A stretch of 64,000 nucleotides of DNA, taken from positions 10,558,001 to 10,622,000 of the forward strand of contig OX335662.1 in the NCBI GenBank assembly GCA_946894095.1. Direction: 5' to 3'. Shown piece by piece: positions 9,006 to 19,909 of the stretch. The notes beneath the pieces are model-generated. The model had not been told where the DNA came from. It saw nothing but the letters and a program-made list of their open reading frames with translations, and made no database searches. The translations under genes were made by a program, and so were the position numbers. Each line of letters begins with the position of its first letter. Positions within the stretch are counted from its first letter, which is position 1. This DNA comes from Incurvaria masculella (Eukaryota > Arthropoda > Insecta > Lepidoptera > Incurvariidae).

Positions 9006-9980
9006 ATACTTAATGCTACTTCTGCTCCTTCGACCTGACCCCCAAGGTCATCGACGACTCTAATCGCCTTAATGAAGACACTTCTGCTGCATTTATTTCA
9101 CATCCGTGCCTCTTTTCGTGTCACCATTTCTCTTGACAAACGCAATCCCAAGGAAACAACACGCCCAAAGATCCAATCGCAACGATGGGCACCGTCAAAA
9201 ACTCAGTCAGCCGCCGATGCCTCCGTCAATTCGGCCAAACTCGAGAGCGGCCCGACAAAATTGACGGCGCTAAAGTTAACTCCGTAAACTATCTTTAAAA
9301 CAATTAGCACCCTCAAAGGGGTACATACTAAATACTACTTCGGCTCCTGTCTGCCCCGACGCCCAAGGTCATAGACGACTCTAATCGCCTTGAGGAAGGC
9401 ATTTCTGGTGCATTTATTCCACATCCGTGCCTCTTTTCGTAGCCTCGTTTCTTTCGACGAACGTAATCCCAAAGAAATAATATGCCCATCGATCCAACCG
9501 CAACGATGGGCACCGTCGAAAGCTCAGTCAGCCGCCGATGCCCCCGTCAATTCGGTCAAATTCGAGAGCGGCCCGACAAAATTGACGGCGCGAAAGTTAA
9601 CTCCGTAAACTATCTTTAAAACAATTAGCACCCTCAAACGGGTATATACTAAATACTTCTTCGGCTTCTGTCTGCCCCGATTCCCAAGGTCATAGACGAA
9701 TCTAATCGCCTTAAGGAAGGCATTTCTGCTGCATTTATTCCACATCCGTGCCTCTTTTCGTGTCATAATTTCTCTTGACGAACGCAATCCCAAAAAAACA
9801 ATACGCCCATCGATCCAACCGTGTCATCATTTCTCTTGACGAACAAAATCCCAAAGAAACAATACGCCCATCGATCCAACCGCAACGATGGGCACCGTCG
9901 AAAACTCAGCTCAGTCAGCCGCCGACGCCTCCGTCAATTCGGCCAAACTCGAGAGCGGCCCGACAAAATTGACGGCGCGA
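9006..9980. repeat. Three-unit ~320-bp tandem array
   Basis: Units start at about 9006, 9326 and 9646, each with ATACTNAATACTNCTTC. They share CACATCCGTGCCTCTTTTCG, CGCAACGATGGGCACCGTC and GAGAGCGGCCCGACAAAATTG. Unit 3 has an internal ~50-bp duplication (9770-9870) and ends at GACGGCGCG. Units 1 and 2 each keep an open frame of 71-72 codons ending at the same TAA with many amino-acid changes. No known protein; not resolved whether the frame is functional. Confidence 0.9.
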
Positions 9981-10212
9981 ATTTTACGCGAGGCGATTTC
10001 CCTCCGTCAAATCGAATCAGTGGCAGCCACGTAATATTCACTGGGCAGCAAAATTTCTTTGTCGGCCCCACTCCGATCAAAAGAGACCCGTGTCTCATAG
10101 AGACGTGGCTGTTTCTTTTATTAGGCAAACGGCCGGCCGCTCCGAACGATACCTATATTTACGGGGCTTGTCATTCGGAAATAGTTTGGCGGGAATACCA
10201 CTGTCGTGTATA
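9981..10212. other. Unassigned stretch
   Basis: Moderately GC-rich, follows the tandem array; nothing recognised. Confidence 0.35.
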
Positions 10213-10575
10213 GATTATGTTCGAGGGGTGGGTTGACTTGCCTCCCATCCCGGCGGGAATTCGAACTCAGACCGGGTTCGAATTCCCGCCCCGTTCAAAC
10301 AACTATTTCTCTTTCTGAGTTGGATACGAGAATTTCGTTACGAATGCGAGCTGTTCTAATGGTTCTAAATCCACGTCAAACTGTAGGTCCCCTTCCCCCC
10401 CGACTGGTACCGTTGCATTGGATGAAAAGATGGTCGAAGCGTCCATGAAAAATTGTCCGCACTTACCATCCAGCTCAATGCAGCCGTGCTTATAAAGGGA
10501 AGGTCCTGGGCTGCGCTGATATCATGACGGTTTTATGTGGCTACATAAGGAAGGTCCTGGCACGGCACCTAGTGT
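10213..10575 (+). repeat. SINE copy with variant tRNA-like head
   Basis: Head has GGTTGACTTGCCTCCCATCC and a B box GGTTCGAATTCCC near 10275-10287. The body blocks and AAGGGAAGGTCCTGG follow. The 3' part is scrambled: AAGGAAGGTCCTGGCACGG occurs twice. Confidence 0.7.
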
Positions 10576-10662
10576 CTATAAATGTATATATTGTATATAT
10601 ACTGTTTATAAAAAAGTATACTGGTGGAGTGTTGGTGGGCTGGTTTCCTGAAACTCGTAACC

Positions 10663-10770
10663 TTCATTAATGAGCACAATTTTTAATTGCCGCTTCGACC
10701 ATCTTTCTAATGCGATGGTACCAACCGGTGCAGGCTTCACCACCTACTAGGGGAAAGTGACCTACAGCGC
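10663..10770 (-). repeat. SINE body fragment
   Basis: TGCCGCTTCGACCATCTTTC, GCGATGGTACCAACC and ACCACCTACTAGGGG in minus orientation. Confidence 0.7.
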
Positions 10771-12069
10771 ATTTATTTTTACAGCTGTCTAAATGGTGTC
10801 CTTGCTTCATTACCGATTCTATACACATTTAATATTGGTTAAAATAAGCGGACGCACTTTATCGGGACCAAAAGTATAATTTACCTTTACGAAAGATTTT
10901 AGACCTCTCATATTTTTCCCAAAACTAAATACTCCGCGAAAGAGGGCCGTCTTGCGTGAATTGCTCGCGAATTAATAGCACGCAGGGGGAACGCGCCGTG
11001 CGAGCGGAGCGAAGAGCGGTCTATAAACTTCTCATTACGGCCTAAATTCGAAATACCGGGAAACGAGGTCACCGTTTTCCAGTAATTTCCCGCTGACTGC
11101 ACTCGACTGGGGCGGGAACTTACCTCGCGTATTAGTAATCTGGCTCTATGCGTCCAACACACTCGAGCCACTTGTTCGCCCGTGGGCTCGATTAGTCACA
11201 ATATTTTAGCCCCAGAGTAGTAAAGAGGCAAAATACTTAAACTACCTAATGATGTTTTCCATGGATTTTCGTTTTGATTTAAGTTTTGTATTGCTATAAA
11301 CTGCAATACGCGTCTTTTTTAGTACTGGAATACCGAAGGATACGCTTTTATTTCTGCTGTCGGGTTGGATTAGGTTAGGATGCATAATCAAGGGTTTTAT
11401 TAAACTAGGAACAACCATACTTCATAAAATGTTTAATGTTTATCCAATGCGTCACAATCCTCAACGTTTTTTCTCAACATGTTTTTTATTCATTAGCTAT
11501 CGATAAGTGTTATTAAACTTTGGGTGTAGATATAAGATGATTAAGTCTTAGAGTACGAAAAAGTAGGGTACGGTTTTTTATTTCTGCAATTATAATTTCA
11601 TTAAAAAAATTGATTCAATGTGTCTCATCTTCAATTTCAAGCTCATCTTTTTATTTGGCAACTTTAATTACTTTTCTGATGGTTGACAAAGGAGGACGGA
11701 CTGCTGCGTTCTCTTCGCTTTCACTGCCTACTTTATGTCCATTGTCTTCTATTTGAGGACGATTCATTGCTTGTCATTATCTTTTAAGCAGTACTTTTGC
11801 GATTTATTGCTAAACCAGACACATTATTTCCAATGAATCGTGAAGTCGAAATGCGGGGCTAGGCACATAACTTTTAGTTTTAGTTACAGTGTCTTCATTT
11901 CCTCCATAAGAGTTATGTTACACCCTCGGATTCACCAATATTTCTTGTGTGTACCGGTTCGATCAGGTATCACTGGAGAAGAAGAACCAACAAGAATCTC
12001 AGACGCGTTTTAATGGTTTTAGACTTACTCATTAGTTAACAATTATTGTGATATGCGATGTGATATATA
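10771..12069. other. Unassigned stretch, partly GC-richer
   Basis: No dispersed repeat recognised. About 10930-11190 is GC-richer and has a strong minus-strand splice-donor-like GAG|GTAAGT (exon edge at 11124). The rest is AT-rich. Confidence 0.35.
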
Positions 12070-12342
12070 AAAAAACAATTGCGAGTCGGACTCGCACACG
12101 AATGTCTTCGTCTTGTACCATCGTACAAGATTTAACACTAAATTATCACGTTTTTGGTATTGTATGTAATTAATACACATTCTGTGAAAATTTGAGCTGC
12201 CTGCATATTACGGTCCATGAGATACAGCCCTGTGACAGCCGGACGGACGAGCGGACGGACGGACGAGCGGACGGACGGACGGACAACGGAGGCTTTTAAA
12301 TAGGGTTCTGTTGGCGCTCTTTGGGTGCGGAACCCCTACAAC
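12070..12342 (+). repeat. Family L copy
   Basis: GCGAGTCGGACTCGCACACG head, GAGATACAGCCCTGTGACAG, a (GGAC)n run at 12239-12284 and the GGGTGCGGAACCCC end. Confidence 0.8.
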
Positions 12343-12345
12343 CTC

Positions 12346-12559
12346 TATAAAACGAACTAATTTATGAATATACTGCAGGCATTGACTTGCAAGTATACCT
12401 TTCGCGGGCCTTTATGTATGTATTGGCATTAATTACGGAAGAAATTACTGCGGAAGAATTCAAAAAAATGGGTTCTATTGAACGTTCTTGTTACGGGTTT
12501 TAAACGTGTCGCGTAATTGTTAGACGCAATACCCGCGAAAGTTAGACCAGTTGGTTCAA
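12346..12559. other. Unassigned, with tRNA-like scrap
   Basis: TTAGACGCAATACCCGCGAAAG at about 12527-12548 resembles the tRNA-like segment near 37547-37622. Otherwise nothing recognised. Confidence 0.3.
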
Positions 12560-13226
12560 TCTCAGCCTTGCCAGGACCTTCCCTTTATGAGCACGGCTAC
12601 GCTAAACTGTATTTTTCATTGCCGCTTCGTCAATGCGATTGTATCACCCTGGGTGGTTTTTTTATGCAACCCGACGTGGATGGCCACACAACTACCGGTA
12701 AAATACTAGCCCAGTACACCATATTCCCGAAGGAATTAGGTGCCATGCCATGACCTCCCCTTTCTGAGCACGGCTACACTGAAGTCGATGGAAAACACGG
12801 ACAATTTTTCATTGACGCTTCGAACATCTTTTCATCCAATGCAATGGTACCAACCCGGGCTGGCTTGAACCCTACCACCTAGCAGGGGAAGGGGACCTAC
12901 AGTTTTACTGGAATCATGGAACAGCTCGCATTCGTGCCGCAATTCACTTATCCAACTCTGAAAGAGAAAGAAAGTGGTGCATAACGGGGCGAGCATTTGA
13001 ACCCAGACCTCTGGTATGGTAGGCAAGTCCCCGCGCAGCTTGGCTACGAGCCGCTCATAACATCCTACCACCTAGTAGATGAAAGTTTTAAATGGATTCC
13101 GAACCATTCAACAGCTCGCATTCTTGACGAAATCCACAAATCCAACTCAGAAAGTGGTGTATGAATGGGGCTAGGTTCGAATCCTTGACCTCTGGCAAAT
13201 CCCCGCGCCCCTGCGCTACGAGTTAC
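12560..13226 (-). repeat. Older SINE copy split by a younger SINE
   Basis: Outer copy occupies 12560-12656 and 13060-13226. Left part ends in the CACCCTGGGTGG version of CAACCCGGGCGGG; right part resumes at ATCCTACCACCTAG, so only a few bases are missing at the junction. The head end includes GGTTCGAATCC (B box) at about 13171. Confidence 0.8.
12657..13059 (-). repeat. Younger full-length tRNA-headed SINE
   Basis: Complete ~403-bp copy from the TTTTTTTATGCAACCCGACG tail end to the GAGCCGCTCATAA head end, inserted in the outer SINE copy in the same orientation. Confidence 0.85.
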
Positions 13227-13650
13227 TGTTGTCTTATATTACAATCGTGCTTTGACGTTCTGAAAATGTTTCATAGAGTTGTGAATTTCAAAAGCACCTG
13301 CCTGTTAACTCAATGGTTCGGTGCGTTTCACCATCAATCCGCCAGACCTGGCGATTTATGGGACCCATTAATTTTCTCTGCTTAGAGACGGCAATGGTCT
13401 TACTTTTCGTGCGCGATTTATGTACCTCAATGCCATGAATTATGTATTTACGAACGGAATTCGTAAATTTAACGACATATTGCGAAAACGCCCATGGGTA
13501 AAGTATGATTTGTTTCTATGGAGCGGAGTAAGACAGGTTGTATTGATCATAAGGTAATGTTGAGACGTTACCCTCTCAATCTCTCATACTACGGGGTTAC
13601 ATGCTCTTAATGTCTTACTAGGATTTAGACATTTTGGTTTCTAGAAAATA
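13227..13650. other. Unassigned stretch
   Basis: Nothing recognised. Confidence 0.35.
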
Positions 13651-14065
13651 TATTGTCGAAATCTACGTCTGTACTTTTGAATTTATTATACTTATTTATT
13701 TATTTGTTTATTCATTCATTCCTTTCACCGTTAGGCATTAGAACATTTTTAACACATAACAATTTAATATTAACACATTATCCAATATCAAATGATAATA
13801 AAATGAAATATCACATAAAACAAAATACAGTATTGAATCAAAATGAGTACAAAATTAATATTTTTTAAATCAAATTAAAACAAAATACGATATCAAATCA
13901 AACAAAGTACAATATTATTAAATTTGAAAATCAATATAGAATAAATACATACAATTAAAATACATACAACATAAAATTAAACAAAGTGCAACATTAATCA
14001 TTTTGAAAATCAAATTAAAACACAATACAATATCAAATCAAACAAAACAAAGTACCTTTTAGATT
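13651..14065 (-). repeat. AT-rich repeat, probable LINE 3' UTR
   Basis: TTTATTTATTTGTTTATTCATTC at the left, then very A-rich sequence with an internal ~143-bp repetition: AATCAAATTAAAACAAAATAC recurs at about 13866 and 14009. Similar A-rich layouts follow LINE tails at 22019 and 61569. Assignment is tentative. Confidence 0.4.
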
Positions 14066-14104
14066 GAAAAATATTGGCTTATAAACAGTAGACAGGGGAC
14101 ATGT

Positions 14105-14222
14105 AAACCAAAGGTGGCAGGTTCTAAACCTGCTTCCGACGAATGCCACGTCCAATACTTTTTCAGATTATTTTCAAAATCTGATTACAATGCTTCAAAT
14201 GTAGATGTCGCTGAAACTCAAA
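14105..14222 (+). repeat. SINE-C fragment with tRNA T-arm-like motif
   Basis: GGCAGGTTCTAAACCTGC (T-arm/B-box-like) followed by TTCCGACGAATGCCACG and AATACTTTTTCAGATTATTTT up to CGCTGAAACTCAAATT. Shared with 58405-58650. Confidence 0.6.
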
Positions 14223-14226
14223 TTAA

Positions 14227-14694
14227 GGCGCTAGGACTAGCCAATTACTCGCGCCATACAAATACACCTTTTAACAAATGTAATAATATGTAGTGAAACG
14301 CTTCAGCAAATCCAAATAGAACTCCAGACTGATAATGGATTGTAAATATTTTTTGGTTCCATCATTTATTTAAATAATAATCAATAATAAAAAAGTTGAT
14401 TTTTCTCATTAGAAATCTGAAAGTAATTCGATTTCTAGATGTAAGCAAAAACAGCATATATGCATGAACAAAAAATTCCATTTGCTTTTAGATTTCTACA
14501 TTTAGTCAAAAAAGTTCGGAAATGGACACCGTTTCCGCAATGTATTTTGTATAGAAAAAGGAAACATACATTAACGAAAATAGGTTGATTCCTAGAGAAG
14601 GAATCATATATTGTAAGAATGACACATCTAATCGTCAGACTTAGTTAGTTAACTTGGGGTGCCTCGTCTAACTGCGATTTGGCTAGTACCAGGC
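14227..14694 (+). mobile_element. Element T copy 1 (TTAA-flanked family)
   Basis: About 470 bp, nearly identical in the same orientation to 54911-55381. Starts GGCGCTAGGACTAGCC after TTAA and ends GGCTAGTACCAGGC; the final CC and the right TTAA are absent in this copy. It lies immediately 3' of a SINE-C fragment. No coding capacity. Confidence 0.75.
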
Positions 14695-14744
14695 TGAAAT
14701 AACGGTAATGTCGTATCCATTAAATACATAAAACATATTAAATA

Positions 14745-14925
14745 TCACTTGCTTTGCAATTTCAAAATTATGAAGGATGCATTGATGGTATAGCTATATT
14801 TAGTGGTAAATATCTGACGCTAATATTCTATGTTCAAACTTTTTTTACAAAAGTTCATGAATTTGTTTGCAATTTGAGAACACTAAGCACCAGGGGCTAG
14901 GCCATCAATCTACGTATAAACTTTT
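14745..14925 (+). repeat. Dispersed repeat, inverse of 50750-50945
   Basis: Shared blocks are GATGCATTGATGGT.TAGCTATATTT, ATCTGACGCT and TATGTTCAAACTT. Confidence 0.6.
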
Positions 14926-14949
14926 TTTATTTTCGAAATTAGTTTTGGT

Positions 14950-15237
14950 TATTAGGATTCCATACCCAAATGGTGCCAACGGAACCCTATTACTAAACCA
15001 CCGCTGTCCTTCCGTCCGTCCGTCCGTCTGTCACAGGGCTGAATCTAATGAACCGTAATAGGTAGGAAGCTGAAATTTTCACGGAGTGTGTATTTATTTT
15101 GTCGCTATTGCAAAAAATAGGTAAAATAAAAAAAAGGGCGGTCACATACAAAAAACGTGTTTTTTTGCGTTAAATCTTGTACGATGGTACGGAACCCTTT
15201 GTGTGCGAGTCTAACTCGCACTTGACCGTTTTTTTTA
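14950..15237 (-). repeat. Family L copy
   Basis: GGATTCCATACCCAAA start, (GTCC)n, GGCTGAATCTAATGAACCG, GGTACGGAACCC and CTCGCACTTGACCG end. Confidence 0.8.
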
Positions 15238-15249
15238 CCGGTGTTTATC

Positions 15250-15325
15250 CTTGACTGAAGCTGTGATAAAATAAAAATAAACCCAAAATATTGGAGGTTA
15301 GCGTCATATCGAGCCTTAAATAAAT
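15250..15325 (+). repeat. Short dispersed repeat, inverse of ~27740-27805
   Basis: CCCAAAATATTGGAGGTTAG and CGTCATATCGAGCCTTA match the reverse complement of 27740-27805 over about 65 bp. Confidence 0.6.
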
Positions 15326-15345
15326 CAAATTCTACCTCTTTGTTT

Positions 15346-15667
15346 AGCTCATTCCGCATATTAATCCTTCTGTTAAGAGGAGAACATCGCTACAGATTTG
15401 ATCTTGCGGGAGCTGGGTGTGTTCAAACTTTAATATGGCAGAGTACATAAGTTAAACTATTAATATATGCACAGTCAATGCGACCGATATTGCACTGTGA
15501 ACGCTCATAAGTTCGCGCTAATCAAATATTAACCTTTCACCTATTGTTGACACAGCCTACCGTACATGTGAAGGGTTCGCTCAAATACGTGTGGCGAGCG
15601 TTTGAATTTTCGGTAATTTGATCAAGTTTCTGAGAATATGGAGCGCTTACTTCAACAATATATATAT
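15346..15667. other. Unassigned stretch
   Basis: Nothing recognised. Confidence 0.35.
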
Positions 15668-16053
15668 GCGGCTCGTAGCCTTGTGGCGCGGGGACAGGCC
15701 TAGTGTACCAGAGGTCTGGGTTCAATTCCGACATGCACCGTTTTCTTTCTCTTTCCGAGTTCGATAAGTGCATTTCGTCACGAATCCGAGCTGCTCCATG
15801 GTTCGGAATCCATGTAAAACTGTAGGTCACCTTTCCCTACTAGGTGGTAGGGTTTAAGCCGGCCCGGGCTGGTACCATCGCATTCGATGAAAAGATGGTC
15901 GAAGCGGCAATGAAAAATTGTCCGTGTTTTCCCTCCAGTTCAATGTGGCCGTGCTCATAAAGGGAAGTTCCTGGCATGGCACTCAATTCCTTTGGGAATG
16001 TCGTGCATTGGGCTAATATCATAACGGTAGTTGTGTGGTTGCATGCAAAAAAA
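15668..16053 (+). repeat. Full-length tRNA-headed SINE
   Basis: Head GCGGCTCGTAGCCTTGTGGC (A-box-like), B box GGGTTCAATTCC at about 15719, body, and a 3' end TTGTGTGGTTGCATGCAAAAAAA in which the usual GTATTAGCCATCCATGTCAG block is deleted. Confidence 0.85.
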
Positions 16054-16610
16054 GGTCTCACTAATTTATTTGGCCACTTCTTCTAAAACAGCCAACGACC
16101 TCAGCTTTATTCGTAGGTTTATAATAGTTTAGGTTATTTACCGCAGACTGTTCATCTTGTATAACACGTGACTCTTCACCACTGATTTGTGCACTTACAT
16201 GATATCATTAAAATATTATGCGGTACTCACAGAAATCGGAGTTTAGTATATTCCGATTTCTGTGGGGGGGGGTACTGTACTCGAATTCAGTGAGAAATAT
16301 TTTTGGTTACTTAGCAAACTTTAGTTAGTTAAGTACTCATTACTCGACTAAATGAGTAGCGTAGTCCATACGAGACTTGAAGTGAAGGTTTAAGTTACTG
16401 GTCTAGCCATTTAAAGAATGGTTGTTGAATTTTTTTTTAGCTGAATAGTTTGTTTATATGTTTGAACGCGCTGATCAATGGAACTACCGGTCGGATTTGA
16501 ATATAATGATATGATAAGGAAATATTATCTTTGAATTTGATAGAACAAATCTCGAAAAAGTTTATAGACCTTTTAAAATTATATTTAACCCATAGAAGCC
16601 GAGCGAAAAA
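16054..16610. other. Unassigned stretch with a perfect hairpin
   Basis: At 16229-16266 CACAGAAATCGGA and TCCGATTTCTGTG are perfect inverted copies around an 11-nt loop, followed by a G9 run. Nothing else recognised. Confidence 0.5.
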
Positions 16611-16897
16611 TAAAAACCGGCCAAGTACGAGTCCGGATCGCACACGAAGGGTTCCGTACCATCGAACAAGATTTAACACAAAAAAATCAGGTTTTTTGTA
16701 TGGGGACCCCCTTTAATTCTTATTATCCTTAAATGTTACCATTTGTTGTTATAGCGGCAAAAATAATACACACTCTGTGAAAATTTCAGCTGCCTACCTA
16801 TTACGGTTCATGAGATACAGCCCTGTGACAGACGGACGGACAGCCGAGGCTTAGTAATAGAGTTCCGTTTTCACCCTTTGGGTACGGAACCCTAAAA
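16611..16897 (+). repeat. Family L copy
   Basis: ACCGGCCAAGTACGAGTCCGG head, GGTTCCGTACC, GAGATACAGCCCTGTGACAG and the GGGTACGGAACCCTAAAAAAA end. Confidence 0.85.
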
Positions 16898-16939
16898 AAA
16901 GTGAGAACAGTAAGCAAAAACTAAGTAATAGGGGCGATT

Positions 16940-17215
16940 TGAAGCTGGATAAGTGCATTTCGTTACGAATGCGAACTGTACAATGGTTCAGCACACATGT
17001 AAAACTGTAGGTCCCCTTCCCCAACTAGGTCATAGTACCGGTACCGGTGGTAGCAACAATGATAATCGTTCGTGTTTTCCATCCAGAGCAGTGTAGCCGT
17101 GCTCATAAAGGGAATGTGCTGGCATGGCACTTAATTCCGCGTGAATGTAGTGCACTGGGCTTATATCATATTGTTAGTTGTGTGGTATAACCCATCCAAG
17201 TCAGGTTGCATAAAA
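16940..17215 (+). repeat. tRNA-headed SINE, head missing
   Basis: GATAAGTGCATTTCGTTACG through GTCCCCTTCCCC to CAAGTCAGGTTGCATAAAAA; about 30 bp of the central body is deleted. Confidence 0.75.
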
Positions 17216-17249
17216 ATAACCATTGATTTTCATGCATGGCCCGCTAAAT

Positions 17250-17313
17250 CCACGGATCGATCAGTCTGTGATGTAACTTAGTTTGACTACCAAAAAGTTG
17301 AAATAAATGATAA
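17250..17313 (+). repeat. Family R 3' fragment
   Basis: CCACGGATCGATCAGTC, TAACTTAGTTTGACTACC, AAAAAGTTGAAATAAATGA. Confidence 0.65.
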
Positions 17314-17433
17314 CGGATATTGAAAGTATATATGGTTAGCTCCTACCAGGAGCTAACTTCGCTACTTAGCTAAGCTACTGCCACTATGGTATTTCATACA
17401 AATATTATAGCCATCAAGGTGACGTTTTTATAA

Positions 17434-17680
17434 GCAAAGGGTGAAAATGGAACCCTATTAATAAGCCTCCGCTGTCCGTCCATCCGTTCGTCCGTCCATC
17501 TGTCCTTCCGTCCGTCCGTCCGTCCGTCCGTTCGTCTGTCACAGGGCCGTATCACAGTAACCGTAGCAGATAGACAGCCCGGGCCGTAGCACGGGGCCCC
17601 CATGCAAAAAAAGTGTTTTTTTTTTGTATTAAATATTTTACTGTGGTACGGAGTCCGACTCGCACTTGGCCGATTTCTAC
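17434..17680 (-). repeat. Family L copy with (GTCC)n
   Basis: AAAGGGTGAAAATGGAACCC start, GTCC/GTTC-rich microsatellite 17471-17535, CACAGGGCCGTATCACAG, and GACTCGCACTTGGCCG end. Confidence 0.8.
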
Positions 17681-18020
17681 AAGCTTTTTCTAGTTCACGT
17701 CGGCGAGTAAAGTTTCGGCATCAGTCTTCGGTGGCGTGCGCCGGAGCGGCGCGACGGAACCATTAGCCCCGGGCCCGGCCTCGTGTTCAGATAAAAGGGT
17801 TCCGTATTTAATCACAATTTTCTAAATATAAAGCGATGAGTTCGCCGAAACTTTTCTCGCGGACCGCCGGTTTTAATATTCTTATTCTCAGTGCCCAGCC
17901 ACCTCGGTATCAGGAAGCAGGCTTGAGTTTTCGTTAAAATGAGGTGTTAATTAAATTTATTTCCCTTTCATAACATAAACTTTTACTGTAAACATAAACA
18001 TTCCTCGTTTTGTCACCTTA
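17681..18020. other. Unassigned, GC-rich first half
   Basis: 17690-17900 is repeat-free and GC-richer than its surroundings (GGTGGCGTGCGCCGGAGC). Could be host sequence; no gene recognised. Confidence 0.35.
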
Positions 18021-18252
18021 AGGGCTGATTTTTCAATAGTCCGATAAACAGCCAGATAACTATTAGACGGATTTATTTACGCTTCTGCTTATCCAACCGA
18101 TATAGTATGTCCATATGTTTATTAGTAAAATTATAGTGAGATAATTGCGATAGAAGATATAATTCTCCGGTAATGACTATCCGTCTTTTGACAAATGTGA
18201 ATTTGTACTATTAGTCCGATAAGTACTATCTGAAGATTGAAAAATCGGCCCT
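18021..18252. mobile_element. MITE, 232 bp, AGGGC termini
   Basis: Left end AGGGCTGATTTTTCAATAGTC; right end is its near inverse, GATTGAAAAATCGGCCCT. Flanked by TA (18019-18020 and 18253-18254), or by TTA if one terminal base is assigned to the target. No coding capacity. Confidence 0.8.
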
Positions 18253-18569
18253 TATTCAAATAATAATGTATTTGTCCATGATTTAAGCACAGAATAACTA
18301 ATTGATTTTAGGTACTTGTTATAAATAGGACACTTAACGTTTTTGCTTAAAACGAAGAAGTCAAGAAAAAAATAATTTGGGAAATGATTATTGGAATTGA
18401 AATGGCCAAAAAAGTTTAATAACTTAAAATATTAAATATATTAATAATAAAAAAAATTTTTTTTTGAATATCCTCAAAATAAAAAGATAGAATTTCCACG
18501 CAAAGTAATTCATTAATTTAGTGTAAAAATAATTTAAGGTTCCGTAAGAACGTTGGAACGTTGTTTGTG
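18253..18569. other. AT-rich unassigned stretch
   Basis: Low complexity in places; nothing recognised. Confidence 0.35.
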
Positions 18570-18680
18570 ACTGAACATGAATGACTAATATTACACCTAC
18601 TGTCGTGACATAAACCTGACACGCCACGTGGGATCTAGGTTCCATGCCAAGACCTGCCTTATGCACTGTTACAACATCGC
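18570..18680 (-). repeat. SINE 3' fragment, degenerate
   Basis: TGACTGAACATGAATGACTAAT, CACACGCCACGTGG-like and GTTCCATGCCAAGACCTGCC in minus orientation, closest to the 5S-headed subfamily. Confidence 0.5.
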
Positions 18681-18895
18681 GTCAAATTAAACTAGACGAA
18701 AACATATTTAAAAAAATAATAATATCTCGGTAGACACTTAAGAGAAAAAAAAAATGATTTGTCTTCGAAATGGATGAAGTGGCCGTTGCAAACCCTGTAT
18801 ATAAGAAGTCGGTATTTTTTTAAATTGTTACTATAAGTATCAGGTAGTTTTGCCCAATTATTAACATGAAAATAAAACAAATAGAAAAACAAAAG

Positions 18896-18955
18896 CTGTT
18901 TTCTAGGCTCAGGATTCCTGATTTCTGATTACTGAATGCCAGGAATACACCTCCA
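18896..18955 (+). repeat. Foldback family F terminal fragment
   Basis: GTTTTCTAGGCTCAGGATTCC, TGATTACTGAATGCCAGG, AATACACCTCC. Confidence 0.65.
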
Positions 18956-19507
18956 GGTCGGTCGGTGAAGTGGGGTGAGAGTGACAGTTAAAACTAAGCA
19001 GGCACTGTTATTTAATGGTAGATATGGAACAAGTTGAGTCTCTCTCGATTTTCAGTCGCTTAGATTGAATGGACACTGTTGCAAACTCTACTTAACCCTC
19101 TGCACTGAAAGCTCCAATGTAGTTAGATTAAATAGTTATGCAACTGGTGACTCGTCTTAGCGCCTGATGTTAACATTTTTATACATATGTAAATAGGATT
19201 AGCATCTTTGGAGTACAAAATAACGGTATAAAACAAAGATGTTCTTTGTTTTGTACCGTTGTTTGAATTTTGCATCGGAAGGATTATGCATTGTATTACA
19301 ATTGTTATGTTATACGATTATTCCATAACACATTCTGAGCAGAATTGGACAAGCATAATAGTTTTTAAGGCAATTGTCTTTCATGCATTCCAATATCAAA
19401 TAGGTTTCAAAGGCGCCAAGACGAAAACAAAAGACAGCACCCCAGGCCAAAGAATGTATACAATGCGCGAATAAATAATATTGCCCAGGCTCAATTAAAA
19501 AAAATGA
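18956..19507. other. Unassigned stretch with a hairpin
   Basis: At 19222-19262 AACGGTATAAAACAAAG and CTTTGTTTTGTACCGTT form a 17-bp stem with one mismatch. Nothing else recognised. Confidence 0.5.
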
Positions 19508-19800
19508 ACACACCACCAATACCACCTAGGGGATTGTGGACTTGCCCTCCATGCCAGCGGTCGTGGGTTCAAATCCCGGCCCCTTTAATTAATGACTTTA
19601 TTTTCCTTTATGAGTGGAATAAGTGCATTTTAGCGGGAGGCTCAAACCTATTAGGTAATAGGTTTGAGCCCCCGTGGTGGTACCACGACATTTGAAGACA
19701 TTGGAAGTAAAAAAAATCCATGTTTTCCATCCAGTTCAATGTAGCCGTGTTCATGAAGGGAAGGTCTTGGCATGGCACCTAATTGATCCTATCATGAGGG
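19508..19800 (+). repeat. SINE copy with variant tRNA-like head
   Basis: Head CCTAGGGGATTGTGGACTTG, CCCTCCATGCC and B box GGGTTCAAATCCC. The body is diverged: its GGTAATAGGTTTGAGCCCC part is palindromic with GGCTCAAACCTATTAGG. Ends in GGCATGGCACCTAATTG without an A tail. Confidence 0.7.
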
Positions 19801-19909
19801 TGGATGAGCTATGAGGTGTTCGTGTCCAGTTAGATAAAAAAATAAGCAGACGCCACTATCGTAAGTTAAATTTCCTTCGTCAATCAATTTTCAATTATTC
19901 GCTCTTCTC

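Noticed and set aside
9821..10213. 130-codon open frame
   Set aside because: Spans the broken third tandem unit and unrelated sequence; not conserved in the other units.
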